The translations under genes were made by a program, and so were the position numbers. 64,000 nucleotides of DNA from positions 102,412,969 through 102,476,968 of the forward strand of contig JAQMRL010000003.1 in NCBI GenBank assembly GCA_035578175.1. The letters run 5' to 3'. The notes under the pieces were generated by a model. That model worked only from the letters and a program-made list of their open reading frames with translations. It was not told the DNA's origin and searched no databases. This document shows, piece after piece, positions 1-10,017 of this stretch. Position 1 is the first letter of the stretch, and the number at the start of each line of letters is the position of its first letter. This DNA is from Catonia carolina. Its lineage: Eukaryota > Arthropoda > Insecta > Hemiptera > Achilidae.

Positions 1-730
1 CAACCTTATTCAGGAGTTCCTGGAGATCCTGCATTGTTTCAGCCAGCAAGACTGTATCATCTGCATAACGTAAGTTGTTGAGACGTATGCCATTCACCCG
101 AACTCCTCCAACCTCCGTGTCAAGGGCTTGTCTGAAAATTTCTTCAGAATAAATGTTGAAGAGAAGTGGAGAGAGCACACAGCCCTGCCTAACACCCCGT
201 TTGATGTCCACTGGGTTAGTAAAGGCATCCTGCACGCGAACAGTTGCTGTCTGGTTGAAGTACAGGTTGACAATTATTCGGATATCTCTCGAGTCAATAT
301 TTTTACGTTTCAACACTTCTATCAGTTGGTTGTGCCTGACTTTATCAAATGCTTTATTATAATCAATAAAACATGCATATATGTCCTGGTTAACATCCAT
401 ACAACGCTGCATGAGGACATTGTAAGCAAACAGCGCATCTCGCGTACTGAATCCATTTCTGAAACCAAACTGTGTGTCTGAGATATCTTCTTCCAGCTTT
501 AAAAATGTTCTTCGATGTATAATTTTCAAAAAGATCTTCAGTGTGTGACTCATCAAGCTGATTGTTCTGTACTCATCACATTTTTTCGCATTCTGCTTTT
601 TTGGGATAGTAACAAAGGTTGACTTGAGCCACTCAGTCGGTATTATTCCCGTGCAATATATTTTGTTGAACAAAGCTGTGATTGTGTCAAGGTGTTCCTC
701 CTCAATCAACTTGAGTACATCTTTGTAACA
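1..730 (-). CDS. LINE reverse transcriptase fragment, 5'-truncated, runs off the left edge
   Basis: A minus-strand frame stays open for about 243 codons, from a TAA just upstream of base 730 to the window edge. It reads as the fingers and palm of a non-LTR retrotransposon reverse transcriptase. Visible in order are FGFRNGFSTRD, the first catalytic aspartate block CFIDYNKAFDKVRH, the GVRQGCVLSPLLFNIYSE block and the RYADDTVLLAE catalytic box, with YADD at 56-67. There is no start codon and the upstream domains are absent, so this is a 5'-truncated insertion whose C-terminus lies outside the window. The enzyme family copies element RNA into chromosomal DNA at a nick. The GVRQGC block separates it from the jockey type at 8.6-10.0 kb, which has GVPQGS. 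The clade (RTE-like or a relative) is uncertain. The lack of stops suggests a fairly young copy. Confidence 0.88.
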
Positions 731-831
731 TTAATAAGATATAAATATTACGTACGTAGATATTTATGATTTTATTTTAGAACTCCGAAATTTTCAAAAA
801 AGTAATTTAATAAGTTCGTTTATTGTTTTTT

Positions 832-1325
832 ACTTTCTCTTGCCTATATGAATATACATTATACAGCCAGACCCTGTGGTGAATGAAGTGAAGGTGTCAT
901 TTGCAGAGTGGAAAATATGTGCTTTTCAGAGGGCCCGGCATGCTGATAAGCATACTTTTCCATTCAGTGAGGAAGGCAATGGTAAACCACCTCACTCCTC
1001 GTTTTACTTAGTAAAACCTCTACGGGTTCAAACCAGCCTTTTGGCTGATGACCTAAACAACATATGAATATATAGAAAGGAAAGTAGGCCTATTGTTTTC
1101 ATGTCTATTTTTCGAAATCGAATTTTCACCGGATCTACACGTTTTTAGACCCCCTGAACCCAAAAAACATGTTTTTAGCGATTGGTCTGTGTGTCTGTGT
1201 GAACAGAATATCATAAGAACATTGTGCGAACTTGAAATGTTTTATTACTAACGTTAGGTCATATTGTTCTTTATTTGCATTGGCAAGAGAAAGTTGTATG
1301 AGTGTTTCACACCAGATTTTTCTCC
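832..1325 (+). mobile_element. Helentron-like non-autonomous element, split by a SINE
   Basis: The left end carries ACTTTCTCTTGCC and the right end its reverse complement GGCAAGAGAAAGT. The right copy is followed at once by a GTGTGA...TCACAC-type hairpin (here slightly decayed) and a CAGATTTTT tail. A short GT-rich stretch lies inside. The same ends and order recur at least eight times in the window. Subterminal inverted repeats, a simple-repeat core and a 3' hairpin are known for helentron-associated elements such as Drosophila DINE-1. Assignment to that class is inference, because no Rep/helicase gene is visible. This copy lacks most of the internal sequence of the longest copies and is interrupted by a SINE at 857-1061. 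Confidence 0.55.
857..1061 (+). mobile_element. (AAC)-tailed SINE, 5'-truncated, with target duplication
   Basis: This is a 205-bp 3' part of the SINE family that is complete at 2468-2862. It is bounded by an 11-bp direct repeat, atatgaatata, at 846-856 and 1062-1072. It ends in the family 3' sequence gacctaaacaac. Truncation at the 5' end with an intact 3' tail is what target-primed reverse transcription by a LINE produces, so it fixes the sense strand of the family. It sits inside a helentron-like element and is therefore younger than it. Confidence 0.85.
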
Positions 1326-2455
1326 TTTTGTATCCATCTTGTACATTAATACTACCTATTGTACACGGACAGATAAAAATGAAGGATGAGAATACCAGAC
1401 CTGACGTATCTTTTTTTTAGAACTGTATCCAGAAGATTCCAAAAGGTACTATGGGAAATGTCAAGGTAAAAATAAAAAACCTAAATTTTTAGCAATAAGT
1501 TACATTCATTTACTTCCACTACTATTTGCTTACTTCAATAAGCGAATCATCCAACCATTTATACCAAAAAGTACACAATTTACTTCGTTTATATAATATT
1601 CTTCAACTAAAAACTATTTTGAAAAAGATTCGTTTACACTGTAAAATGTTTCATCAAACAAGTATATTTTTAGCTTTTTTTAAACAAGTTAAAATTATCA
1701 CACCTTTTTAAAACTTGTGGTAATTTCTATATGTATTTCTAGATTTTTTTTTGTTTTTTTATATGTATTTCTAGATGTATTTTCTACCTGCATAAGTAGA
1801 TTTTTATTTAAAAAATTTATTGCCGTGATTACCAATCAATTCTGTTTCTTGTGTAGTGGTTATGAACATTTAAATTCTGTAAATATGTATTTTTCTTTGC
1901 GTGCATCATCACTTCAAAGATGTACAAAGGAGGAACTGTAAGCAATTAAAGCTTTTTAAATATTAAAATATTAGTTTGTGTGAGGTTAATTGGTTGACTT
2001 CCTCCATACACCTAATAGCATTTTCTGAATTTTAAAAACTATATTTATATTACTCTGTGATAAATTACCCCAAACTAATATGACATAATGGATATGAGAT
2101 GAAATTAAACTATAGTAAGCTGTTATTAGCAATATTTTTCTCATTAAATCTGGCAATTTGTTTTAATACGAATATCCCAGATTTTGTAAGAATGAAAATC
2201 CCACGATAAAGATTTATCTAGTACCCCTCTTAGAAACTACGCTGTTTTTACAAGTTCTGGGATATTATTTTGTACAAAGACATCCATTTCTCTATTTTCC
2301 AGTGGATTGCGTTTGTTTTTTAACTGTGAATACTAAGAAAATAAATCTAACACCACTGGCTTAGAAACCAGTCATACTGACTACTATAATGGTTATAACA
2401 ATACTAACTGGTCTGGTGTTGGTCGCTTACATTATAAACCATAATTTCTTTGCTT
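1326..2455. other. AT-rich stretch, no feature seen
   Basis: I see no coding frame with recognisable motifs, no repeat shared with the rest of the window and no RNA gene here. Open frames of 60-75 codons occur but have the low-complexity, Phe/Leu/Lys-rich look of chance frames. Confidence 0.5.
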
Positions 2456-2467
2456 ACTATAATTTTT

Positions 2468-2862
2468 ATGCCCATAACAGGCTGGTGGAGTGTTAAATTA
2501 ATTGCACTCGATCTGCAGGTTCCAGGGCTACAAAAAATAGTTCTGTTTCTTAACACATGGTCAGCCTATTAAATGACTGAATCATTTAAAAACAGAGAGG
2601 TAGAGGTGTAAAAGACACTAGTCAGAGTTATCTTCTCTGAGAGTAATGAATTTCACTATACAGCCAGATCCTGTGGTGAATAAGTGAAGGTGTCATTTGC
2701 AGGGTGAAAAGTATGTGCTTTTCGGAGGGCCTGGTATGCTGATAAGCATACTCTTTCAACTCAGTTAGAAAGGCAATGGTAAACCACATCACTTCTCGTT
2801 TTACTTAGTAAAACCTCTAGAGATTCAAACCAGCCTTTCGGCTGTTGACCTAAACAACAACA
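2468..2862 (+). mobile_element. (AAC)-tailed tRNA-like SINE, full length (reference copy)
   Basis: This is a complete 395-bp copy between 12-bp direct repeats, actataattttt, at 2456-2467 and 2863-2874. The 5' end (atgcccataacaggc) contains tggtggagtgt at 2483-2493, which fits a polymerase III A box. The sequence ggttccagggc at 2518-2528 fits a degenerate B box with tRNA-like spacing, so the head is probably tRNA-derived. The body follows, including cagccagatcctgtggtgaa and the near-palindromic gtaaaacctctagag region. The copy ends in cctaaacaacaaca. A body frame of about 80 codons recurs in many copies only because the copies share sequence; I do not regard it as a gene. The element encodes nothing and needs a LINE partner to move. 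Confidence 0.88.
2483..2528 (+). promoter_or_regulatory. Putative internal polymerase III promoter (A and B boxes) of the SINE
   Basis: tggtggagtgt (A box) and ggttccagggc (B box) begin about 35 bases apart, as in tRNA genes. The copy at 24671 keeps recognisable versions of both. The B box lacks the usual GGTTCGA core, so this copy may be inactive. Confidence 0.45.
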
Positions 2863-2929
2863 ACTATAATTTTTTAAATGTTGTGGGTCAGGAGAGCTCA
2901 TGACATTAATTATTTGAGACACGAGATGT

Positions 2930-3215
2930 GGATTTCAGAGGAATATTGTTGTCATATTTATATTGTATTCATGAATCTGTAAGCGCACGCTGCGATTGAA
3001 AACGTTTTACGACTTCAATGAAAAATATCACCATATCGGCTAATTTACGATAAATATTTATAAATTGTATGTCAAAGCCAATTATTAATTATTATTATAA
3101 ATTATTATCATTAAGTAGGCCTAATAATTGTTTTTTTCGGGACTCGATCTAACCAGTTGTGAAAACCGGAACAAAATCTTTTTAAAAGTTGAGATTAAAT
3201 GAAACGACAGACAGA
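2930..3215. repeat. Dispersed repeat C, copy 1
   Basis: This shares several blocks with 5655-5892: a tcatgaatctgtaagcgca block, an aaaatatcacc block, a tcaaagccaattattaatta block and a block around taacca-tttgtg-aaacc. I see no terminal structure or coding frame, so the class is unknown. Confidence 0.6.
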
Positions 3216-3254
3216 CAAACAGACTGGAAGGACTGAGGCTTCGTACTCCACAGC

Positions 3255-3415
3255 CAGTTATTTATTATTATTCAATTAGTAGGCCTATTATAAAATATTA
3301 TTATTAAGTAGGCCTAATAATTGTTTTTTCGGGATTCGATCTAACCATTTGTGAAAACCGGAACAAAATCCCTTTAATAGTTTTTGAGATTAGATGAATC
3401 GACAGACTGACAGAC
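3255..3415. repeat. Dispersed repeat C, partial copy 2 in near-tandem
   Basis: This repeats the second half of copy 1 (aagtaggcctaataattg, gggattcgatctaacca, gtgaaaaccggaacaaaatc, then a cgacagactgacagac stretch), about 180 bases downstream. It looks like a local duplication. Confidence 0.6.
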
Positions 3416-3764
3416 GAGACCAAGGATTTCGTTTTATAACAATAATAGCTGTTTTATTTCTTAAAATTTTTACAATTAAATATCCTATATATTTACCTCT
3501 ACTTTAAACTATGTATACATTAATTTCTACCTCTAAATTTATGTGAGAAGTAGAAAACTGGGAAATTAAACTATCCAACTTTGGTTTGATGTATTTTATT
3601 ATACGTAATACTAATAGCTAATAATATTGTGGATAAACATGTAATGATTTTATTTTCTACTAATTTGTGTTTTTAGTTTATTTAAAGTCATATCAATAGA
3701 ACTGTCATTAGCGATTATCGTGGGTTATAGAATTGTTACGGTAGATTTTAACTAGTTATAATTT

Positions 3765-3852
3765 CCAGTCGCCGCCAAAAATTGAACTCAAGAACCTCTG
3801 CTTTGTTTTCTAGTATGCTAGATAATAAACTATTACGCCACGAAGCGGGCAT
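3765..3852 (-). mobile_element. Degenerate tRNA-headed SINE fragment
   Basis: Read on the minus strand, this has a tRNA-like head: an A-box-like tggcgtaatag segment, then gttcttgagttcaattttt resembling a B box. The anticodon arm is expanded and mispaired, so it is a SINE relic and not a functional tRNA. Confidence 0.4.
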
Positions 3853-4523
3853 TATTTAATATAATTTTTATGCAGTATATTTTGTAAATTTTTTTTTATA
3901 TGTTGGTCTTGCAAAAAATATCATTTTTAACAACAAAAATGTTTGGCAGAGTAATAAACATATGTTACAAAGTTCAAAATAATTGTAACATGGTTTCAGG
4001 TGATCAGAATAACCTGATTGCGACTGTGTTGTCATATCTACATGTTTTTCACACGTTAACGTTTCGAACTGTCGTTCATGCATTATTATATTGTTAATCG
4101 GCCAAAACATTAACTTTGAAATGTAGATTTGGTTGTAGATTCACAAACTTTGGCACTTGCTTGAAGGACGATAATTTATTTTAATCATTTTATTTATTTA
4201 AATTGTATATAAGTTATATGCAGTAAACAACCAAAGAGCTGGAACTAGTAGTGTTTGACTAACTGGAATTTTCATAAAATATTTTTTCTAATATAAATTT
4301 GCTTTTTATGTTTTGTTTTAATGTATTTTGATAAAAATAATTTTCTGAGCGTTATTTTTGTACTCAGGGACGCGTGTTTAACGGTTCAGATCAATAATAG
4401 AATTAAAATTAGATTTACGAAACTTTATCGATATCATTGCAATCTGTTCTTATGCTCGATGTATTTTTAAACATTTCGTTTTTTTTTGTAAGTACATTAC
4501 AGTAATTATTATGTAGTATGCCC

Positions 4524-4527
<4 letters not shown>

Positions 4528-4569
<42 letters not shown>
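4528..4569. repeat. (AT)n microsatellite
   Basis: About 42 bases of alternating AT lie directly outside the left inverted repeat of the Penelope-like fragment. Confidence 0.9.
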
Positions 4570-4570
<1 letters not shown>

Positions 4571-4640
4571 CATATATAATATAAACCTAAACAAAACTAA
4601 TTAAATATAACACTCACCTCAGAGTATTACAAATATTCAA

Positions 4641-4672
4641 GATCTTTCGTCTCTCTCGGATACATCACCAGG
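4641..4672 (-). ncRNA. Hammerhead-ribozyme-like core, left arm (decayed)
   Basis: The minus strand reads cctggtgatg, a near-pairing stem gtatc/gagac around a short loop, then gaaagatc. The hammerhead core is CUGANGA, stem II, GAAA. One core base is changed (CTGGTGA) and the stem has one mismatch. Hammerhead motifs have been reported in Penelope-like terminal repeats, so the context supports a ribozyme relic. Confidence 0.5.
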
Positions 4673-4753
4673 AACTTATTACTTTAAACACAAAACACGT
4701 ATCACATTTAAAACAAATACGGTCGCCAATTACTCAATTATTGTAAAAACCAT

Positions 4754-5100
4754 GCCGCGCATGTCAGGCAATATATAAAATTAATTCTAGTGACTGTACT
4801 TTTTGTTACATCGGAAAAACTAATAGATTGTTTAAAAAACGATTTGCTGAGCATATGCTGCTTTTTGTTAAAAAGGAATGTAAAAGTTCTAATGTGGCAG
4901 AACATCTGCTAACGAAAAGGCATAAAATTAGCAGTCACGTAAATAATTTAGAAATTTTAGAAATATGTTTCGATAGTAACAAATTAAGGTAGCTGGAAAA
5001 ATATTATATTTATAAATTTTAAAATAAAAAGGAAAATTTGATGAACAGCCAGACAGACTTTGATAACGACAAAGTGTTACTAAGTCGCGATAAGAAATAA
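4754..5100 (+). pseudogene. GIY-YIG endonuclease domain of a Penelope-like element
   Basis: The plus frame reads CQAIYKINSSDCTFCYIGKT followed by NRLFKKRFAEHM. This gives the paired motif of GIY-YIG nucleases (YKI...CYIGKT), the catalytic arginine region and the ERxxEH-like RFAEH. Later the frame gives NVAEHLLTKRHK and LEKYYIYKF. In Penelope-like elements this domain nicks the target to prime reverse transcription. The frame is broken by TAG at 4990-4992 and TAA at 5020-5022, then continues to a stop at 5098-5100. It lies between inverted terminal repeats. The fold assignment is firm from the motifs; activity is lost. Confidence 0.85.
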
Positions 5101-5240
5101 AACAGGGACAAATGATTATACCGACATTCGGCCGAATAATCGCGTGCGGCATGGTTGTTACAATAATTAAGTAATTGACATGGTCTTCGACCGTATTTGT
5201 TTTAAATGTGATACGTGTTTTGTGTTTAGTGTAATAAGTT

Positions 5241-5275
5241 CCTTAGGATGTCTCCGAGAGAGACGAAAGATCTTG
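5241..5275 (+). ncRNA. Hammerhead-ribozyme-like core, right arm (decayed)
   Basis: The plus strand reads ccttaggatg, a perfect gtctc/gagac stem with loop cgaga, then gaaagatcttg. Compared with the hammerhead core, two bases of CTGATGA differ. The two arms differ from the core at different bases, and comparing them points to an intact ancestral core. Confidence 0.5.
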
Positions 5276-5344
5276 AATGTATATAATACTCTGAGGTGAG
5301 TGTTATATTTAATTAGTTTTGTTTTGGCTGTTCATTATGTATAC

Positions 5345-5560
5345 ATATATATAAAATAGTTCTTGCCCTGACAGACTCATTTCTAAGTCTGTCTAAACTA
5401 ATCTTTCCACAAAATCTACGTCAATTGTCTATCTCCATTGCTTCCGTACGATTGGCATTTCTATCAGACATCTTCCATATATCTGCTCCATAGATAACGA
5501 TACTTAAATTGCTGCTTCATACAACCGCCATGGTTTTTGCCATTTATGTTTAACTTCCAT
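5345..5560 (-). pseudogene. LINE reverse transcriptase C-terminal relic
   Basis: The minus strand reads LYGADIWKMSDRN, AMEIDN, RRFCGKISLDRLRNESVR with one stop. This matches the thumb and post-palm region of LINEs that typically show YGSETW and EM..LRR..G..RLDR.RNE. No start or catalytic region is left. It directly abuts the right arm of the Penelope-like remnant. Confidence 0.7.
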
Positions 5561-5654
5561 GGTTGTATTCCGGTTCCCATAATTTATTTACTTACTTAAA
5601 TTTAATAATTGTCTGCAATTAAAGTTGTTTGTTTCAGTGGAATAATCTTGTCAC

Positions 5655-5892
5655 ACATTGAATTCATGAATCTGTAAGCGCAAGAAGCTACGCATGAACA
5701 CTTTTTACTACTTCATCAAAAAATATCACCTTATTTCGGCTTATTTACAATAAGTAGGCCTATTTATAAATTGTATGTCAAAGCCAATTATTAATTATTA
5801 TTCAATTAGTATTTATTATTATCATTACCGTAATTAATAATTGTTTTTTTCGAGGATCTGTTTAACCATTTGTGGAAACCGAAACTAAGTTG
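5655..5892. repeat. Dispersed repeat C, copy 3
   Basis: This is a diverged copy of 2930-3215 with the same order of blocks. Class unknown. Confidence 0.55.
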
Positions 5893-5939
5893 TTATTGTC
5901 TGCCATTATTGTTCTTCCAACCAATTATGACAGAAAGTA

Positions 5940-6415
5940 TACACTTTTCTTTCAATAGGTAAGAATTAAATTAAAAAATATACAACTTTTATTTCCAACA
6001 GATTTTTGTAAAACGCTTAGTTTAGCGTTAACTTGGGATTTTCTGTTTTTTTTTCTCATGAAAAAATGTAAAAAATAGATTTTTTAAGATTTCGGCTATA
6101 GTATCCTTTTTGCGACAAAAATGCACGTAATAAAATATATAGGAAATTAAAAGATCTACAACTTTTATTTAGAGCATTTTCTCTAAAGAGCTTACTTTAG
6201 CGTCAAAAAGTGATTTTTCCGTATTATTAAGCCAAATAAAGGTTGGTTTTCATTTTGCATCGTACACTCATGATTAAAATTAGGTTATGTTTTTTGAAGT
6301 TAGCTTTTCTGTTTATTTCTAATGTTTTTTCATTAATGTTAGGTTATATTGTTCATTATTGGCATTGAGAAGAGAAAGTCGTGTGAGTGTTTCACACCAG
6401 ATTTTTCTATACGTT
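5940..6415 (+). mobile_element. Helentron-like element, 3' part
   Basis: This holds the 3' half of the family: two 'acttttatt...' repeats, the run around gttggttttcattttgcatc, then gagaagagaaagtc, the hairpin gtgtgagtgtttcacacc and an agatttttct tail. The 5' end is missing. Confidence 0.55.
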
Positions 6416-8265
6416 AATACTGTCATTTTCTGTTAAATGTATCAAAATTGGTCCATTCATCGCACCAATATTATAATAATATAGGTTGCATAAGGAACAA
6501 TGTAAGGAAAAGTTATAGTTCCCTACGTAACGTTTTAAAAGTTTAGTAGCTTATATTAATAAAAAATAAGCTTTTCTGAAATATTTCAACAGAAAATACT
6601 ATACAATCAGTAAATAAATAAAGTTTTTAAAAATTTTGAACCTGGCGAGATTTGCTAGTGAACATATAAATGATGAACAATTATTATTTTGTTACTAATT
6701 TTATCTAGATTCATATTATTTATACTCTGCAGAAATTACTTTAAAATATCTTACAAAATCCATAAAGGAATTTGTCATCCATAAAGGAATTTGTTAAATC
6801 GATTCTGAAAATTCTTCTTTGAATGTACTGACGTTTTGTGTACACAAATATTTTAAAAGTAATGTAATTTTAAATTTGAAGGAACGTATTGATTGATCAG
6901 AATTATGCAACGTAATTTGTAATAAAAAAAAAATAAATAATTAGACATTTTATTGTCGATTTAACAGTTTACATAACAGTAAAAACAAACAAAACACATT
7001 ACATAAATTATTGTAATTATTAATGCAATTACTATTTACTCTAATTGATAATAATTATGGTGCGGGAAAATCAACCTACCCTACTATGTCCCAGCCGTAG
7101 TCTAGGGTATATTTGATGAGTGATTTTCTTTCCGTTTGGGCAGAAATCAGTTTTTATGGTTCAAAAGTATAGTAAGTGAACCCGTTAAGGATTAGAAGGA
7201 GTCAAAATCTGATGGATTTCGTGTCTTACAAAATAAATTACATTATTATTTTTATAAATATGTTATATAGAAAAGATTTTAATAATATATTTGTAATTTT
7301 ACATAAAATCCTGTAGGTCAGTCGACTAAAGTATCCTCCTGTTTTTCTTCTCTGGCGACTGGAAAATACAATATTAGACAATAGTTACTGCACCAACTTT
7401 TCCACGTTTGGAAAATATTCCTGAAATTATCTTACTGTGAGATTATTTTATGTCCATTGAAGAAAAATGTTTAAAACAAATTTCTCTGTTATAAATGTTT
7501 AAATTTTTTCAAAAAAACTAAATTTTATTAAAATGTTGTTAAGGCGCTCCGGAAATTGTATTATAAGCAGAAATACAAATTGCGTTGATAAATCTAATAT
7601 AGTAAGCTTCCTACAAGGTAACTGAAAAAGTCATTACAAATGGCATATCAAGTATCAGAGTTCCAAGGTGGTTTGGGCAGGTTTTTTCTTTCTGAACACT
7701 GATCAATCCGTTTTAGAGTATGATTTTTATCGACGTAACCTTATTTCCGACGGGAGTTTCTTGATTGAATTTCTGATTTTTCCCAAGAAAATCACATTGT
7801 AATATGTAAATGTATTTGTGAATTGAAAGAAAACCTTTTGCTTAGTATTGCGTAGACCAGTGTGCGAGCGATACATACCTAACGTTTTGTATGTAGGCGC
7901 AAAATGAGAAGAAAAAATATTACCTCAGAATAAATTGTACGTAACTGTGTTTACATTCCTATAAATTTTTTATCATATTTAAATTTTATAATAAATTTGT
8001 TTGGAAATACAATTACTAGAACCGAAGCCATATAATAATGCAGTAGTAGGCTGTATTAAAATTTTCTTTCATAAGAGATCATCCAGTGGCAATCGTCGAC
8101 GTTGTTACACCAGATCCTGAATACGTACCATTTATATCTTTAGATTCAAAATTGCTTTTGAAAAAATTCGAAGTTTTCACTTTTTTGTACAAATTTCATA
8201 ATATAAAATATTATATTCGGTGTGGCTAATTCGAAAGCCCGTTGTTAGAATGTACAAAAAAGAAC
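6416..8265. other. AT-rich stretch, no feature seen
   Basis: No coding motif, no terminal-repeat pair and no shared repeat were recognised over this interval. Confidence 0.5.
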
Positions 8266-8450
8266 CTTCGTTTTTTTACTTTCTCTTGCCTATATGAATG
8301 TATTGGAAGGAAAGTATTGTTCTCATTTCGATTTTTTGAAATCGAGTTTTTACCAAATTTACACGTTTTCAGATCCCCTAATACCAAAAAAACATGTTTT
8401 TAGCGATTGGTCTGTGCGCGTGCGTGCGTGATCTGTTCTTTTTTACAAGT
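8266..8450 (+). mobile_element. Helentron-like element, 5' part only
   Basis: It starts with ttactttctcttgcctatat, continues through the family 5' region and the gcgattggtctgtgcgcgtg simple-repeat zone, then loses similarity. No 3' hairpin is present. Confidence 0.55.
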
Positions 8451-8604
8451 ATTCAATGTTATGAACATAGTAAATAGAAGAATCTGCTCAAAACGATCCA
8501 TATCCAATGAAAATGTTCAAATAAATTCTTAAGTTATTTCCAAAACAAGCCACATCCATACTTACTGAAATAGCCACTGGGTGCGCTAGTGCACTTCTGT
8601 GGTG

Positions 8605-8607
<3 letters not shown>

Positions 8608-8643
<36 letters not shown>
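8608..8643 (-). repeat. Poly(A) tail of the jockey LINE
   Basis: An almost unbroken run of T on the plus strand forms the 3' terminus of the LINE, directly against the left target duplication. Confidence 0.93.
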
Positions 8644-8646
<3 letters not shown>

Positions 8647-10017
8647 TTTAATAACTTTATTTGCAACTATATACTACGATACAACGAGCAAATTAGATGA
8701 CAGTAAACAAAGGATGACAAGGGAAAAAAAAAAAAAAAAAAATAAATAAAAATAAATAAATGAAAAAGAACAGTGATACCCATTGGTATATGTTCTATGA
8801 AATAAAGTTCATGATACATGAATGATAAATAACAACATGAGAAAAAAAAGAAGAAAGAAAAATAAAATAAATCACTTTATAGAAGATCTCTGGCCCATTG
8901 ACGTTTCAACCTGCGCTGCGGATTTCCTGGTAGTGATGCATCCGATAGTTTGGTGATTAATTCGTTGGGGTGATCATGCAATTTTCTGTGAAAAACACTG
9001 TAGCTGGACTTAACTACTTCACTTATGAACGGAATATTAAGGTCGTCATGTAGAATTTTGTTGTTGACATAAAAAGGTGCGCAGGTGATTAAACGTAGGC
9101 ATTTTGACTGAAAGGCTTGTAATTTTTGTAGATTGCTCGGTTTAGCTGTGCCATAAACTTGTAGTCCATAGGTCCATATTGGTTTGAGATAAACTTTGTA
9201 TAGTAATAGTTTAGATTTTAGAGTCAGTGAAGAGCGGCGTCCAAGAAGTCGAAATAGTTCTTTCAATTTGGAGTTCAAAGTCAGTCTTTTGGTTTTTATA
9301 TGAGTCGCCCAGGTGAGTCTCTTGTCAAAGTGAAGTCCAAGGTATTTAACTTTTTGTCGTTGTGGTATCGGTTTATTGTCGAGGAATAGTTGAGGACATT
9401 CGCCTTTCCGGAGAGAAAAGGTGACATGCACTGATTTTGAAGCATTGAATTGGATCCTCCAGATTTTTAACCAATAATTTAAAAAGTTAATGTGACTTTG
9501 TAAATTATTACTTGCTGCTTCTGGCTTTACATCAGAAGAAAGGATGACTGTATCGTCAGCATAAGTCGCTAAGGTGGTGTTAGCAGATGCAGGTAGATCT
9601 GATGTATAGATGCTGTAAAGCAGTGGCGACAAGATTGATCCTTGTGGAACACCAGCGACGATTTGTTTGTAGTCAGACAGAGCCGTGTTATGTTTTACTT
9701 GAAAAAATCTGTCCGTTAAAAAGGAGCTGATGATTAAGAAATAGGCATCTGGCAAGAATTTTCTTAATTTATATCGCAGACCTTGATGCCAAACTTTATC
9801 AAACGCTGCGCAAACATCAAAGAAGACGGCACTTACATATTTTTTTTGTTCAAAGCCAGAGGCAATTTGATCAACGATTCTGTGTAGTTGATGAATTGTG
9901 CTGTGCCGTCGACGGAACCCAAATTGATGATTAGGGATTATACCTTGGTCTTCTACAAATATAAGCAGTCTTGGGAGTAAAAGTTTTTCGAATAATTTTG
10001 AAACTGTTGAAAGTAAA
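8608..10017 (-). mobile_element. Jockey-type LINE, 5'-truncated, recent insertion
   Basis: An 11-bp direct repeat, ctgtggtgaac, brackets this 1.4-kb element at 8597-8607 and 10018-10028. Read on the minus strand it starts inside the reverse transcriptase, runs through an uninterrupted frame and an A-rich 3' untranslated region (8644-8876), and ends in a poly(A) tract seen as T's at 8608-8643. The perfect target duplication, long tail and lack of any stop or frameshift mark it as the youngest element in the window. It could not move by itself, because ORF1, the endonuclease and the start of the reverse transcriptase are absent. Confidence 0.93.

Larger units (their letters stand above)
4588..5327 (+). 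mobile_element. Penelope-like element remnant with inverted terminal repeats
   Basis: Two arms of about 175-185 bp, 4588-4762 and 5141-5327, are inverted copies of each other. Between them lies only the C-terminal endonuclease end of a Penelope-like retroelement; the reverse transcriptase is gone. Penelope-like elements are known for terminal repeats in either orientation and for a GIY-YIG endonuclease after the reverse transcriptase, which is what remains here. Each arm also carries a hammerhead-ribozyme-like core, described separately. The copy is dead: the coding piece has in-frame stops. Confidence 0.8.

Noticed and set aside
4928..5152. Minus-strand 74-codon frame with cysteines
   Set aside because: It is antisense to the Penelope-like GIY-YIG relic and overlaps the terminal repeat.
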